Shown: positions 52,111 through 62,228, numbered from the stretch's first letter. The stretch is 64,000 nucleotides of DNA from MPNP01 sp963668325 (GCA_963668325.1 OY764222.1:2294001-2358000), one strand, 5' to 3'. Numbers and translations are program-made. Notes: generated from the letters alone by a model not told the origin.

Positions 52111-53115
52111 ATGGCTAGAGCTGATTTATTAACCAACTTGGTTAAATTCGGTGTGAAAGGAGATAAGAACCGCTTTCGAATTGTGGCTGAAACAATTATT
52201 GCTGAAGAACGAGCTAAGCAACATACCGTTCTTGCTGACAAACTCGAAAAGCTACTTCAGTCTCCCCAACAAGAAAATATATCAATGACTAATGGATCTG
52301 TTGCTCCACATTTGCTCCAACAAATTGACAATTTACTTCATGAAATATCTCCACAAAAACTGTTGGATGAACTTATTCTTCCTGAAAAAGTTAAGCAAAT
52401 CTGTTGTGAAGTGATTCAGGAGCACCACCGGACAGAATTGTTGCGTTCATACAGTCTTGAACCCCGAAACCGTATTCTGCTTATCGGCCCTCCCGGAAAC
52501 GGTAAGACATCTCTGGCAGAAGCCTTTGCGGAATCATTGATGGTTCCTCTTTATTTGGTTCGGTATGAAGGTGTGGTGGGAACCTACCTGGGAGAAACAG
52601 CTGTTAGGTTGCGACGACTAATTGATCATGTCTGTACTCGTAAGTGTGTTCTTTTTTTTGATGAGTTTGAAACACTGGGTAAAGAGCGTGGAGATACCCA
52701 TGAGACAGGAGAAATAAAGCGTGTGGTCAGTTCTTTGCTGATGCAAATCGATACATTACCAAGTCATGTGATGGTAATAGGAGCAACCAACCACCCTGAG
52801 CTATTGGACCGAGCCGTTTGGCGTCGCTTCCAGGTAAGGATGAATTTACCTAAACCAACACTTTCCCGCCTTGAAGAGTGGTTTGATAGTTACCAGAAAA
52901 GGATTGGTATTAGATTAGGATATACTTCGAGCACACTAGCAAAAAAACTCTATGGTATGAGTTTTGCCGAGGTGGAGGAGTTCGGAACAACACTCTTCCG
53001 CCACTATGTTTTGGAACAACCTGATGCGGATATGAAGGCCATTGTCGGACGAACTTTGAAAAATTGGGCTGCCCGTTCTGCAAAAACAGATCAAACATCG
53101 AATGGGGGTGGTTAA
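52111..53115 (+). CDS. ietA: AAA-family ATPase, IetA-like (IetAS defence/stability system)
   Basis: A 334-residue classic AAA ATPase. A short N-terminal helix region (to about residue 100) precedes Walker A GPPGNGKTSL at 126-135, pore loop LVRYEGVVGTYLGETAV, Walker B CVLFFDEFETLGKERGD, sensor 1 VIGATNHPELL and the Arg finger DRAVWRRF. Its stop overlaps the start of a subtilisin-like gene by one base (TAATG). This pairing is IetAS, first described as a plasmid stability/TA module and later shown to give phage resistance. The AAA protein is the IetA component. Confidence 0.85.
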   Translation: MARADLLTNLVKFGVKGDKNRFRIVAETIIAEERAKQHTVLADKLEKLLQSPQQENISMTNGSVAPHLLQQIDNLLHEISPQKLLDELILPEKVKQICCEVIQEHHRTELLRSYSLEPRNRILLIGPPGNGKTSLAEAFAESLMVPLYLVRYEGVVGTYLGETAVRLRRLIDHVCTRKCVLFFDEFETLGKERGDTHETGEIKRVVSSLLMQIDTLPSHVMVIGATNHPELLDRAVWRRFQVRMNLPKPTLSRLEEWFDSYQKRIGIRLGYTSSTLAKKLYGMSFAEVEEFGTTLFRHYVLEQPDADMKAIVGRTLKNWAARSAKTDQTSNGGG

Positions 53116-55712
53116 TGGCTGAGTTGCCACTTTTATTTTTTCCAAATCATGAAGTTGCATCCAGAACTAAGAGAAAAGTTTTCCCGGGAAAACTGAACCT
53201 TCCTTCGGTAAAGAAGCAAAAGAAGCGTTTGGAACCTGTCTTTCAGAAACTTCAAGACTCTTTTGGTTCCCGGAGTGTTGAATTGCAACAAACCCCAGCT
53301 GGTATTGATCTTGAACAGGTTCTTGTTATAGAAACGGTAGGAAATTTAGAAGACTTTGGGAATGCGGTAAAAAAAATTGATGGTCTGGAATGGATGGGTG
53401 GGTTGGGGCTTGATGGTATTTTACCTGATGACGATTTCTTTAACAAAAAAGATCGAACAATAAAACTGGATGGCCGTCTATTCATGATCATGAGCAACCA
53501 TGAGGCACTCAAGCAATTACTTTCACTTTGGGAAAAATATGCTGAAAATCCAGATACGATGGATTTCACAAGGGGCGAGTATCATGGGTTAGCAAAGTTT
53601 AGAGATGTTTTTCTTCACCTGAAAGATATCCGTAGATGGGGAGTTGAAGATCGGTTAGAAAATAAAGAAGTACTTGAAGAATGGACGAAAAGTATTGAAA
53701 TTGAACCGTATCGCAATGTATTTTTTGAAGCTGAACTCTGGTTTAGGGGAAGTGATGATAAACGCAAGAAAAGTGAAGATATAGTAACTGAATTAATTAG
53801 GGAACTGGGAGGTAGGTTAATTTCCCAGTGTGTTATACCATCCATTGCTTACCATTCGGTTCTAGGAGAAATCTCGGCTAAGGTAGCAATGCAGATCCGT
53901 GATCAACCAGAAGTAGACCTGTTCAAATGTGAAAATATTATGTTTGTTAAACCAACAGGCCAGATGGCTATTGGTAAGGAACCGGTTCAAGATGAGATTA
54001 GTGATTACCTAGATACTGTAAATGAAAAACCTGAAGGTGACCCGGTTGTGGCAGTGTTTGATGGACTACCTCTGGAGAATCACAGCCTTCTTGCTGGGAG
54101 GTTGATAGTTGACGATCCCGATAACATTGCCTCGGAATATCCTGCCCATGATCGTCAGCACGGCACCGCTATGACCTCGTTAATTGTTAATGGAGATCTT
54201 AGTGAAAAAATTAGCCCATTAAGCCGACCTGTATATGTAAGACCGATTATGAAACCTTCTAATAGCAACAGGGGCGAGGAAGTCCCAGAAAAAGTTCTTC
54301 TTGTTGATTATATTCATCAAGCTGTTAAACGAATAATGGAGGACGAAGGGGAAGATCAGGCAGTAGCACCAACAATTAAAATAATCAATTTCTCCATTGG
54401 CGACTCTGCCAGACCTTTTATACAATTGATGAGTCCTCTTGCTCGGTTACTGGATTGGCTTAGTTCAAAATATAACATTCTGTTTATCATTAGTTCAGGA
54501 AATCATTCACAATCAATTAACACAGGAATGTCACGCAATGACTTTGAAAACTTAAACTCCAGTGACCTTGAAACTATAGTTGTACAAAAAATTTATGAAG
54601 ATTCCCGAAATCGGAAATTATTATCTCCAGCTGAAAGCATAAATGGGCTGACGGTTGGTGCCCTTCACCATGATAGTTCACATGGTAGGCCGATTGGTGA
54701 CTTGGTGGACGTCTTTGAATCTACTCTTCCAAGTCCAATTTCAGCATTTGGTGCCGGTTATCGAAGAGCTATAAAACCTGATCTATTGTTCTCCGGCGGT
54801 AGGGTACTTTTCAGTAAATCACCAGGATCTAGCAATATCTCCCTAAGGTTTAACAATATGAACAAAGACCCTGGAAATCAAGTGGCAACACCGAGTGATC
54901 AAGTAGGTGATTTAAGTAAAATTAAGTTCTGTCGTGGAAGTAGTAATTCAGCGGCTTTAACAAGCCGAGCGGCAGGCATCTGTTATGACTATCTTACCTC
55001 ACTCTTTTTTCAACAATCCCAGGATGATGATTTCAAGACTTACGGGGTTCCGATTCTTAAGGCTATGATAGTACATGGTTGCAGTTGGGACAAGATAGGT
55101 AACAAATTGGAAGAGATATTAAAGACTGGTGGTTACAATAATCAGCAGGTAAGAAAAAGGATATCACAGTGGGCTGGATATGGAGTACCTGATATAGAAA
55201 AAGCCTTGGGATGTAATGATCAAAGAGCAACTCTTATTGGTTTTGGAGAATTAAAGGATGGTGACGCTCATGTCTTCAACCTACCATTACCACCTTCATT
55301 AAGCACCAAGCATGTATGGCGAAAATTAACTGTCACACTTGCTTGGAATTCACCAGTGGCATCAAATACACAACGTTACCGTGGAGCAAATCTTTGGTTT
55401 GACTTTGAAGATGGAATAAAATCACGGGATAAACTGAAAAGTAAACTCCGGGTGAAGGGAATTGATAGTGACCATTACGCTACGCGTAGAGGCACTATCC
55501 AACATGAAATCTTTGAAGGTAAAACAGCGATAGCTATTTCTAATGGTGATAACCTAAAGATAAAGGTGAACTGTCGTAAGGATGCTCGGAAAATTGGTGC
55601 TCCAGTAGCTTACGGTCTCGTTGTATCATTAGAGGTTGCTGAAGGTATTAATTTACCAATCTACAATGAAATTCGCACTCGGATTGCTCCTCCAGTAAAA
55701 ATTCGTACATGA
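53115..55712 (+). CDS. ietS: Subtilisin-like serine protease, IetS-like
   Basis: An 865-residue S8-type protease with no signal peptide, so cytoplasmic. The triad fits Asp316 in VVAVFDGLPLENHS, His349 in DRQHGTAMTSLIV and Ser612 in CRGSSNSAALTSRA. The oxyanion Asn is in FIISSGNHSQSIN. A long N-terminal extension of ~300 residues and a C-terminal beta-rich part frame the catalytic domain, as in IetS. I start it at the ATG overlapping the ietA stop; the longer frame only adds sequence inside ietA. Confidence 0.85.
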   Translation: MAELPLLFFPNHEVASRTKRKVFPGKLNLPSVKKQKKRLEPVFQKLQDSFGSRSVELQQTPAGIDLEQVLVIETVGNLEDFGNAVKKIDGLEWMGGLGLDGILPDDDFFNKKDRTIKLDGRLFMIMSNHEALKQLLSLWEKYAENPDTMDFTRGEYHGLAKFRDVFLHLKDIRRWGVEDRLENKEVLEEWTKSIEIEPYRNVFFEAELWFRGSDDKRKKSEDIVTELIRELGGRLISQCVIPSIAYHSVLGEISAKVAMQIRDQPEVDLFKCENIMFVKPTGQMAIGKEPVQDEISDYLDTVNEKPEGDPVVAVFDGLPLENHSLLAGRLIVDDPDNIASEYPAHDRQHGTAMTSLIVNGDLSEKISPLSRPVYVRPIMKPSNSNRGEEVPEKVLLVDYIHQAVKRIMEDEGEDQAVAPTIKIINFSIGDSARPFIQLMSPLARLLDWLSSKYNILFIISSGNHSQSINTGMSRNDFENLNSSDLETIVVQKIYEDSRNRKLLSPAESINGLTVGALHHDSSHGRPIGDLVDVFESTLPSPISAFGAGYRRAIKPDLLFSGGRVLFSKSPGSSNISLRFNNMNKDPGNQVATPSDQVGDLSKIKFCRGSSNSAALTSRAAGICYDYLTSLFFQQSQDDDFKTYGVPILKAMIVHGCSWDKIGNKLEEILKTGGYNNQQVRKRISQWAGYGVPDIEKALGCNDQRATLIGFGELKDGDAHVFNLPLPPSLSTKHVWRKLTVTLAWNSPVASNTQRYRGANLWFDFEDGIKSRDKLKSKLRVKGIDSDHYATRRGTIQHEIFEGKTAIAISNGDNLKIKVNCRKDARKIGAPVAYGLVVSLEVAEGINLPIYNEIRTRIAPPVKIRT

Positions 55713-55765
55713 GTTTGAATTAGTTGAAGTACGAAATATTCTTTAAACTCCAATGCATTTTGGCA

Positions 55766-56596
55766 TTAGACGGTTTTGCCTTCTCCGACCTGATATCTTA
55801 GGAATCCCTTTATGGTAAGGTTCTCCTTGTCGGCCACCTGTTGGACTGTAAACTCCGGGTTTATAACAAATTTTTGATTAACCAGGGTTTCTTCAGAAAG
55901 GAATTTCTTAATACCACCCTCAACGATTTTAGCGACAATTGCCTCAGGTTTACCCGTATCCAGAGCCTTTTGAGTTAGTACCTGCTTTTCTCTCTCAATT
56001 TTTTCCTGAGGCATTTCATCTGCCGAAAGAGCTAAAGGTCTGGCAGCAGCCACATGCATGGCAATTTGCTTGCCTAAATCTGACTCTTGGCCATCATAGG
56101 CAACCAGTACCCCTATTTTACCCATACCGTCTTCAACAGAAGTATGAACATAACTAGCAATGTTGGTACCACTAATTGTTCCGACTCTGCCGACGGTAAT
56201 ATTTTCACCTAAGGAAGCAATTTTTTCGGTGACGGCCTCCCTTATTGCCTTGCCATTAACTTCAACATTCAAAAGATCATCGACATTACTGGCTTCTAAA
56301 GCTTCTTGGCGAATAAGATCCACTAATTTACGAAATTCTACATTCTTGGCAACAAAATCTGTTTCAGAATTAACCTCGACGACGGCTCCACAGCCATTCT
56401 TGACAAAAACACCGATTAGCCCCTCGGCTGTATCTCTGGTCGATTTTTTAGCTGCTTTGGCCATTCCCTTCGATCTTAACCAGTCTATGGAAGCTTCAAT
56501 ATCCCCATTATTTTCTTGCAGGGCGTTTTTTGCATCCATAATCCCAGCACCAGTTCGTTGCCTTAGTTCCTTAACCATAGTTGCTGTGATAGTCAT
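55766..56596 (-). CDS. tsf: Translation elongation factor Ts
   Basis: A 276-residue EF-Ts. UBA-like start VKELRQRTGAGIMDAKNALQ, then TDFVAKN at the core and EGGIKKFLSEETLVNQKFVI towards the end. It exchanges GDP on EF-Tu. It follows rpsB in the usual order, with a 133-bp gap that holds a hairpin-like TTTGCTT/AAGCAAA (56697-56716). Its 3' end is duplicated at 51537. Confidence 0.96.
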   Translation of the reverse strand: MTITATMVKELRQRTGAGIMDAKNALQENNGDIEASIDWLRSKGMAKAAKKSTRDTAEGLIGVFVKNGCGAVVEVNSETDFVAKNVEFRKLVDLIRQEALEASNVDDLLNVEVNGKAIREAVTEKIASLGENITVGRVGTISGTNIASYVHTSVEDGMGKIGVLVAYDGQESDLGKQIAMHVAAARPLALSADEMPQEKIEREKQVLTQKALDTGKPEAIVAKIVEGGIKKFLSEETLVNQKFVINPEFTVQQVADKENLTIKGFLRYQVGEGKTV

Positions 56597-56729
56597 GATT
56601 ATCTCCTATGAAACTTGAGTTAAATAATTGGAAGTTCCCTTCTGGAAGCTGGTAACTAAATAACGGCTTACAAAGGTTATTCCTATGATCAATGGTTTTG
56701 CTTTTGATGAAGCAAAGGAAGAAATTAAA

Positions 56730-57647
56730 TTAAGAGTTTACCTCTGCTTTGCTTTTTTGCTCTTCTGGTTCATTCTTTTCCTCAGCGTCTTTTTCCTCAA
56801 CTGCTTCGATAGTTTCTCCTGAAGGTTCACTCGGTTCCTCAACTGTTTCAACACTTTCCTCAGCACTTTTTTCTTCTTCGTTCTTTTCTTCAGCCGGAAG
56901 CATAGAGGAACCCTCTGGACCATCCGGTAAGGAACCAATATCAACCCCTACTTCACCCATCTGAGTAGTCATGCCGTCAATAACTGCTTTCGAAACCAGT
57001 TCACAGTACAGGTTAATTGATCGAATAGCATCATCATTGCCAGGTATAACGTGAGAAACTCCTTGAGGTGAACAATTGGTATCAACTACAGCTATAATAG
57101 GAATTCCTAATTTGTTGGCCTCTGCTACGGCAAGACTTTCCTTTTTTACATCAACTATAAAAATGATATCTGGAACATGTTTCATGTTCCGGATTCCTCC
57201 CAGGGAAGCCTGAAGCTTCTCTTGATCCCGTAGTAAACCCAATCGTTCTTTTTTGGTTAAGCCATCTAACCCTTCGGCAATTTTCTCATCAAGCTCATCA
57301 AGCCTGGATATGGAATTCGAAACTGTTTTCCAGTTTGTTAATGTTCCACCAAGCCATCGGTGATTAACATAATGCTGTGCACTTTCCTTGGCGGCTTTCT
57401 CTATTGGAGCCTGGGCTTGTCGCTTTGTTCCAACAAAAAGCACGCTACCACCTTTGGCTACTGTATCTTCAATAACCTTAAGTGCCTTTATAAGTAAAGG
57501 AACTGTCTGGGTAAGGTCAACGATATGAATGCCACTTTTTTTGCTATGTATATAAGGGGCCATCTGTGAATTCCACCTATGGGTTTGGTGTCCCAGGTGT
57601 ACTCCAGCTTCTAATAATGTTCTAAGTGAAAAATCTGGTTTAGCCAT
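56730..57647 (-). CDS. rpsB: Ribosomal protein S2
   Basis: A 305-residue S2. MAKPDFSLRTLLEAGVHLGH is the family start and fixes the initiation codon at 57647; the longer open frame is not protein-like. FVGTKRQAQ, HRWLGGTLTNWKTV and GIPIIAVVDTNCSP follow. After residue 240 there is a 60-residue acidic tail very rich in Glu (EEKNEEEKSAEESVETVEEP), as in alphaproteobacterial S2 proteins. Confidence 0.95.
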   Translation of the reverse strand: MAKPDFSLRTLLEAGVHLGHQTHRWNSQMAPYIHSKKSGIHIVDLTQTVPLLIKALKVIEDTVAKGGSVLFVGTKRQAQAPIEKAAKESAQHYVNHRWLGGTLTNWKTVSNSISRLDELDEKIAEGLDGLTKKERLGLLRDQEKLQASLGGIRNMKHVPDIIFIVDVKKESLAVAEANKLGIPIIAVVDTNCSPQGVSHVIPGNDDAIRSINLYCELVSKAVIDGMTTQMGEVGVDIGSLPDGPEGSSMLPAEEKNEEEKSAEESVETVEEPSEPSGETIEAVEEKDAEEKNEPEEQKSKAEVNS

Positions 57648-57806
57648 GACAATCCTTTCCGGTTTAGACCTCGACAGGGTAAAAAATGAAGCAACCGGTG
57701 GATCCAAGTGTAAATTTCTTGAACCCCACAACCCCGTCTGTGTATTTTCAGGGGAAACCATATATTAAAGAAAATATTTATTTCAAGAAACAAACTTAGA
57801 CCCAAA

Positions 57807-58694
57807 ATGGCCCGGAAAGTAAAACCAGTAATTTGCGTAGGTTCATTTCATTGGGATGAAATCGCCCTTTCCAGCACCGTTCTTGCATTAGGAGATGATG
57901 CACCTGGGACTATCCACAAAAACCCAGGGGGTGTTGCATTCAATATAGCTAAATCCATGACTGAATTTGGTATTCCCGTTTTGCTTGGATCAATCTTGGG
58001 TAAAGACCCTGAAGGTCAGGAGTTGTTGGGAATAGCCAAAGGATTGGGAATAAAATGTGAATTGATTTATAATTCAGCCCAGAAAACCGGCAAATATCTA
58101 GCGATTGAGGACCCTAGGGGATTGGTTGCTGCCATTGCCGATTGTTCCTACTTGGAGAACAATGAAGAACAGCTGTTAGAAAAATTGATTGCCTGGAGAA
58201 AATCCAAGGCCAGTGAGACTGCTATTTCTGGACTCGTAATTGATGGCAATCTTTCAAGCAATTTTATTGAAACTCTTTTTAACTGCCCGCATTTTAACAA
58301 TTATCCAGTAAAAATTGCTTCAGCGTCAAACCATAAAATTTATCGAATTAAGCAATTTGACTTTAAGATGAACCCGACATTACTGTATTTGAATTATCTT
58401 GAGGCAAGGAGATTATTAGCTGATGAAATGAGTGATGATCTGGAAAGTCAGGAATACATTCAAGCTCTTCTTACCAGGTTTGACCGGGTTATTTTAACCG
58501 ATGGGGGAAACGATATTATTGACGCAGATTCCAAAGAAGTGTTTAGATTTACCCCTCAATCAATTCAGCCGAATACAATCACGGGTGCCGGAGATTATTT
58601 CATGGCAGCTCATATAGCATTGGAGCTTTTGGGATATTCCAGGAAGGCTGCCTTGCAGGAAGCATGCAATTTTGTTCGAGGTAAGATTGCCTGA
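57807..58694 (+). CDS. psuK: PfkB-family kinase, probable pseudouridine kinase
   Basis: A 295-residue ribokinase-like protein: VGSFHWDEIALSS at the start, NPGGVAFNIAKSMTEFG, and the catalytic TITGAGDYFMAAHIA with its base Asp. Followed four bases later by psuG, which is the strongest clue that it phosphorylates pseudouridine. It is divergent from rpsB. Confidence 0.85.
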   Translation: MARKVKPVICVGSFHWDEIALSSTVLALGDDAPGTIHKNPGGVAFNIAKSMTEFGIPVLLGSILGKDPEGQELLGIAKGLGIKCELIYNSAQKTGKYLAIEDPRGLVAAIADCSYLENNEEQLLEKLIAWRKSKASETAISGLVIDGNLSSNFIETLFNCPHFNNYPVKIASASNHKIYRIKQFDFKMNPTLLYLNYLEARRLLADEMSDDLESQEYIQALLTRFDRVILTDGGNDIIDADSKEVFRFTPQSIQPNTITGAGDYFMAAHIALELLGYSRKAALQEACNFVRGKIA

Positions 58695-58698
58695 TCCA

Positions 58699-59616
58699 AT
58701 GAAACTCTATCCACTACTGGATTATTCTGAACCAGTTCGGAAGGCATTGCTTGCCAAGCAACCGATTGTCGCATTGGAAACCTCAATTATTTCTCAGGGG
58801 CTCCCCTACCCTTACAACTATGAAACAGCCCTTGCACTAGAAGAAAGTGTAAAACAATATGACTGCACCCCTGCTACCATAGGTATATTGGAAGGAAGAA
58901 TCAGAATTGGCTTACTACCGGATGAATTGAAATTTTTTTCTTCAAACAAGGACATTTATAAAATTAATTCGCAAGATATTCCTGTAGCGATTGCCAAAGG
59001 TTGGAATGGAGCCACTACTGTTTCTGGGACACTTGCTTGCGCCAAGCTAGCTTCTATAGAAATCCTTGCAACAGGGGGAATTGGAGGCATTCATCGGGAT
59101 TATATCCAGTCGCATGATATGTCTGGGGATCTGCAGCAAATTGCCAACACCCCGGCAATAATTGTCTGTTCCGGCGTCAAGGCCATTCTGGATATACCTA
59201 GAACACTGGAAATGCTGGAATCTCTGGGAGTTATTGTCGGTACTTATGAAAATGAAGAATTCCCTGCTTTTTGGTCAAGAAACTCAGGAAATCAAACCCC
59301 TTTGAAACTTACTTCTGTGGAAGAAATCGCTACAATTTTTAGAACCACCAGGCAATTACAGCAAGCTCGAGGGTTCCTGGTGGCTAATCCTGTTCCACGT
59401 TCCTTTGAAATTCCCAGAGATGTTATTGAACCAATAATCAAGGAATCTCTAGCTAAGGCCCGGGTTCAAAAGATCAAAGGTAAGGCCTTAACACCATATT
59501 TGTTAAATTCAATTTATAATTTATCAGAAGGGAAGTCGATGACCACGAATATTGAGCTGGTTAAAAATAATGCGATTTTAGCAGCCCAAATCGCCAAGAA
59601 AGTAGCAAGTTTTTAA
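58699..59616 (+). CDS. psuG: Pseudouridine-5'-phosphate glycosidase
   Basis: A 305-residue PsuG: VALETSIISQGLPYPYNYE at the start with the family Glu, GILEGRIRIGL, NGATTVSGTLACAK with the catalytic Lys region, ATGGIGGIHRD and VCSGVKAILDIPRTLE. It splits pseudouridine phosphate to uracil and ribose-5-phosphate. The ATG at 58699 is preferred over an upstream TTG inside psuK. Confidence 0.93.
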   Translation: MKLYPLLDYSEPVRKALLAKQPIVALETSIISQGLPYPYNYETALALEESVKQYDCTPATIGILEGRIRIGLLPDELKFFSSNKDIYKINSQDIPVAIAKGWNGATTVSGTLACAKLASIEILATGGIGGIHRDYIQSHDMSGDLQQIANTPAIIVCSGVKAILDIPRTLEMLESLGVIVGTYENEEFPAFWSRNSGNQTPLKLTSVEEIATIFRTTRQLQQARGFLVANPVPRSFEIPRDVIEPIIKESLAKARVQKIKGKALTPYLLNSIYNLSEGKSMTTNIELVKNNAILAAQIAKKVASF

Positions 59617-59660
59617 TTTCCGATATATAATTTATAGAGTTGAAAATTTGGAATTCATAA

Positions 59661-60401
59661 GTGACTAAGTCAAAGAGGCGTTTTATTAAACTGAGAAGAC
59701 GTAGGTCGACCTTCCTTGGACATCTTCGTGCAAATTTTCTAACTGGATTAGTAATTGTTGCGCCTGTAGCCCTGACAATCTATTTTGTCTGGACTGCGAT
59801 CGGGATTATTGATTCCTGGGTCTTGCCCCTGATACCTGACAGATATATTCAATTACTCTCTCCTGAAGTAACCCTGGGTTTCAATATCAGAGGATTTGGA
59901 TTAGTCATCTTCTTGGTCTTTACCCTTCTAGTTGGCTATTTCATGAAAGGGTTGATTGGGCGGACACTATTGAAATGGGGAGAGCGGTTGATTGATCGGA
60001 CCCCTGTAGTTAGAACTGTCTATAACGCTCTGAAGCATATAGCTGAAACTGTTATCAACCAGTCGTCACAATCCTTTGAGCAGGCCTGTCTGATCGAATA
60101 CCCTCGAAAAGGAACTTGGGCTATTGCCTTTATAGCACGACCTACCAAAGGAGAAATCAAGGATAAATTCCCAGGGGATGATAGATTACTTGGTTTATTT
60201 GTTCCAACAACCCCTAACCCAACCTCGGGTTTCTTTCTTATGGTTCCAGAATCCGATATTTTAGTCCTCGACATGACGATTGAGGACGCGGTCAAACTGG
60301 TAATTTCAGCAGGTTTGGTTTACCCTGCGAATTATCAATCCCAGATTAGTTCTGATACCACCATACATCAGGCTGAAAGCCAATCCAGTCCCCATAAATA
60401 G
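59661..60401 (+). CDS. DUF502 membrane protein
   Basis: A 246-residue protein with two N-terminal membrane spans (GLVIVAPVALTIYFVWTAIG and RGFGLVIFLVFTLLVGYFMKG) and a soluble domain with the DUF502 motif NQSSQSFEQACLIEYPRKG and TPNPTSGFFLMVP. Function unknown. GTG start. Its 3' end overlaps that of the convergent solute-binding gene by 56 bp. Confidence 0.82.
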   Translation: MTKSKRRFIKLRRRRSTFLGHLRANFLTGLVIVAPVALTIYFVWTAIGIIDSWVLPLIPDRYIQLLSPEVTLGFNIRGFGLVIFLVFTLLVGYFMKGLIGRTLLKWGERLIDRTPVVRTVYNALKHIAETVINQSSQSFEQACLIEYPRKGTWAIAFIARPTKGEIKDKFPGDDRLLGLFVPTTPNPTSGFFLMVPESDILVLDMTIEDAVKLVISAGLVYPANYQSQISSDTTIHQAESQSSPHK

Positions 60402-62172
60402 GCAATACTTCAGGATAAGTTAATTCCTGTTTGTGGGCAATTCTGGAAATATCCGTAAACCAAATCGGAACAACATATCTTCCCGCGATTAGGATTCTGT
60501 CCAAGGCTCTTACAGCAGCAACAAAATCTTCCCGATCACGAGCTCTAAGCATACTTGCAATCATTTCTTCGGCCGGTGGATTATCCATTCCCATCCAGTT
60601 TCTGCTTCCCGGGCTATTTATGCCATCCTTTCCCCAGTACAAATATTGCTCGTTCCCAGGGCTTAGTGACATTCCTCTCGAGTAAAACGCCATATCAAAA
60701 TCATAGGAATTTGTTCGTTCTCTATATTGAGCACTGTCTATTACGGTAATCACAAGCTGAACTCCAAGTCTCTGCAAGGCTTGCTCATAAATATTTGCAA
60801 TGGCCAAAGCTTCACTTGCCCCCTGTACCAAAATCAAATCAATTTCGAATGGGGTTCCTTCACTGTTTCTTAAAACTCCTTCATCATCAACGTCCCAGCC
60901 CGCCTCATTCAGTAATTGAGAAGCTTTCCTGATGTTCCTCCTGTTTTGTTCTGTACCATCTGATGTGGGTAAATCATAACCTTCCATTACTCCTGGTAAT
61001 AACTGGTCCTGGAAAGGTTCAAGAAGTGCTTTTACCTTGCCTGTAGCAGGTCCAGGTCTCATACCCAGTTCTGAATTTGAAAAATAGGACGTTATTCTTG
61101 GTGGTTTACCACCTTCCAGGGTTTGGTTAATAAAATCATAATTGAAGGCATGTATCAGAGCATCTCTGACCCGCCAATCCATGAATTTATCCTTCCGGGT
61201 ATTAAACACAAACCCCCTGATCCCGGAAGGTCTTTCATTTGGTATTTCTGATTTTACGACTTCACCATCCTGAACAGCTGGAAAGTTATAGAGAGTATCC
61301 CATTTCTCGGCGTTATATTCTCGAAAAGTTGAAAATTCTCCTGCCTTGAATGCCTCAAATACTACCCCGCCATCACCATAATATTCGTAGATGATCTCAT
61401 CAAAATTATGCCTTCCTTTGTTAAAGGCCAAATCCTTGCCCCAATAGTCTGGGTTTCTTGTGAACTTAAGAAACCTACCTGTTTCGTAGTCAGACAGGAT
61501 ATAAGGTCCAGAACCAACTGGAAGATCAAGTGAACTTTGATCAAATTCCCGCCCTTCCCATTCTGATTTTGGCAATATTGGCCGTAGGCCGACGATCAAT
61601 GGGATTTCTCTATCAACAACATTAAAATTTATCTTGACTGATCTTTCACCGGTTTGTGTAATGGATTCTATTTTATTCCATGCCGTTCGATATCTCGGAT
61701 GCCCCTTGGTTCCCAATATTTCAAAAGACCAAATTACATCATCAACAGTAACTGGATTTCCATTTGAGAACCTGGCTTCCTCTCGGAGAGTAAATTCTAC
61801 CCAATCTCTTTCATCACTTGTTTCTATGGTTTCAGCAAGCAAACCATACAGGGAAAAGGGTTCATCCCAATTCCTTCCCATCAGGGGCTCATAAACCAGG
61901 GAACGAATGGCCCAGGGCGCTCTCCCCTTTACTATCCATGGGTTTAAGGAATCAAAGGATCCTGCAAAACCATAGTCGATCGCTCCACCTTTTGGTGCAT
62001 CAGGATTTGCATATGGCAGGTGTGAATAATCAGGTCCTAGGGCAGGCTGGCCATACATGGCGATACCATGTGATGGTTCAGATAGGCAAATTTGCACCGA
62101 CCAGAAACTGGAAAAAATTATTCCAATGGAGAACAAGGGCTTTAACCAAAACTTCTGAACTGTTTGTAACAT
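60346..62172 (-). CDS. ABC transporter solute-binding protein, family 5 (YejA-like)
   Basis: A 608-residue periplasmic protein. Signal peptide FWLKPLFSIGIIFSSFWSVQ, then AMYGQPALGPDYSHLPYANP and DAPKGGAIDYGFAGSFDSLNP, the YejA opening, followed by FTLREEARFSNGNPVTVDDV. Members bind peptides or peptide-like antibiotics such as microcin C. I start at ATG 62172, in front of the signal peptide; the longer frame up to 62304 runs through a candidate sRNA region. Its transporter partners (yejBEF) are not in the window. Confidence 0.88.
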   Translation of the reverse strand: MLQTVQKFWLKPLFSIGIIFSSFWSVQICLSEPSHGIAMYGQPALGPDYSHLPYANPDAPKGGAIDYGFAGSFDSLNPWIVKGRAPWAIRSLVYEPLMGRNWDEPFSLYGLLAETIETSDERDWVEFTLREEARFSNGNPVTVDDVIWSFEILGTKGHPRYRTAWNKIESITQTGERSVKINFNVVDREIPLIVGLRPILPKSEWEGREFDQSSLDLPVGSGPYILSDYETGRFLKFTRNPDYWGKDLAFNKGRHNFDEIIYEYYGDGGVVFEAFKAGEFSTFREYNAEKWDTLYNFPAVQDGEVVKSEIPNERPSGIRGFVFNTRKDKFMDWRVRDALIHAFNYDFINQTLEGGKPPRITSYFSNSELGMRPGPATGKVKALLEPFQDQLLPGVMEGYDLPTSDGTEQNRRNIRKASQLLNEAGWDVDDEGVLRNSEGTPFEIDLILVQGASEALAIANIYEQALQRLGVQLVITVIDSAQYRERTNSYDFDMAFYSRGMSLSPGNEQYLYWGKDGINSPGSRNWMGMDNPPAEEMIASMLRARDREDFVAAVRALDRILIAGRYVVPIWFTDISRIAHKQELTYPEVLPIYGDWIGFQPDVWWYQN

Positions 62173-62228
62173 ATGAGCAACACCAAAAAATAAATTTTCT
62201 ATTAAGCCGATAAAAATACATTTTCTCA

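Noticed and set aside
56697..56716. TTTGCTT/AAGCAAA hairpin between rpsB and tsf as terminator
   Set aside because: It has no T run on the minus strand and the two genes are normally co-transcribed; at most it could attenuate.
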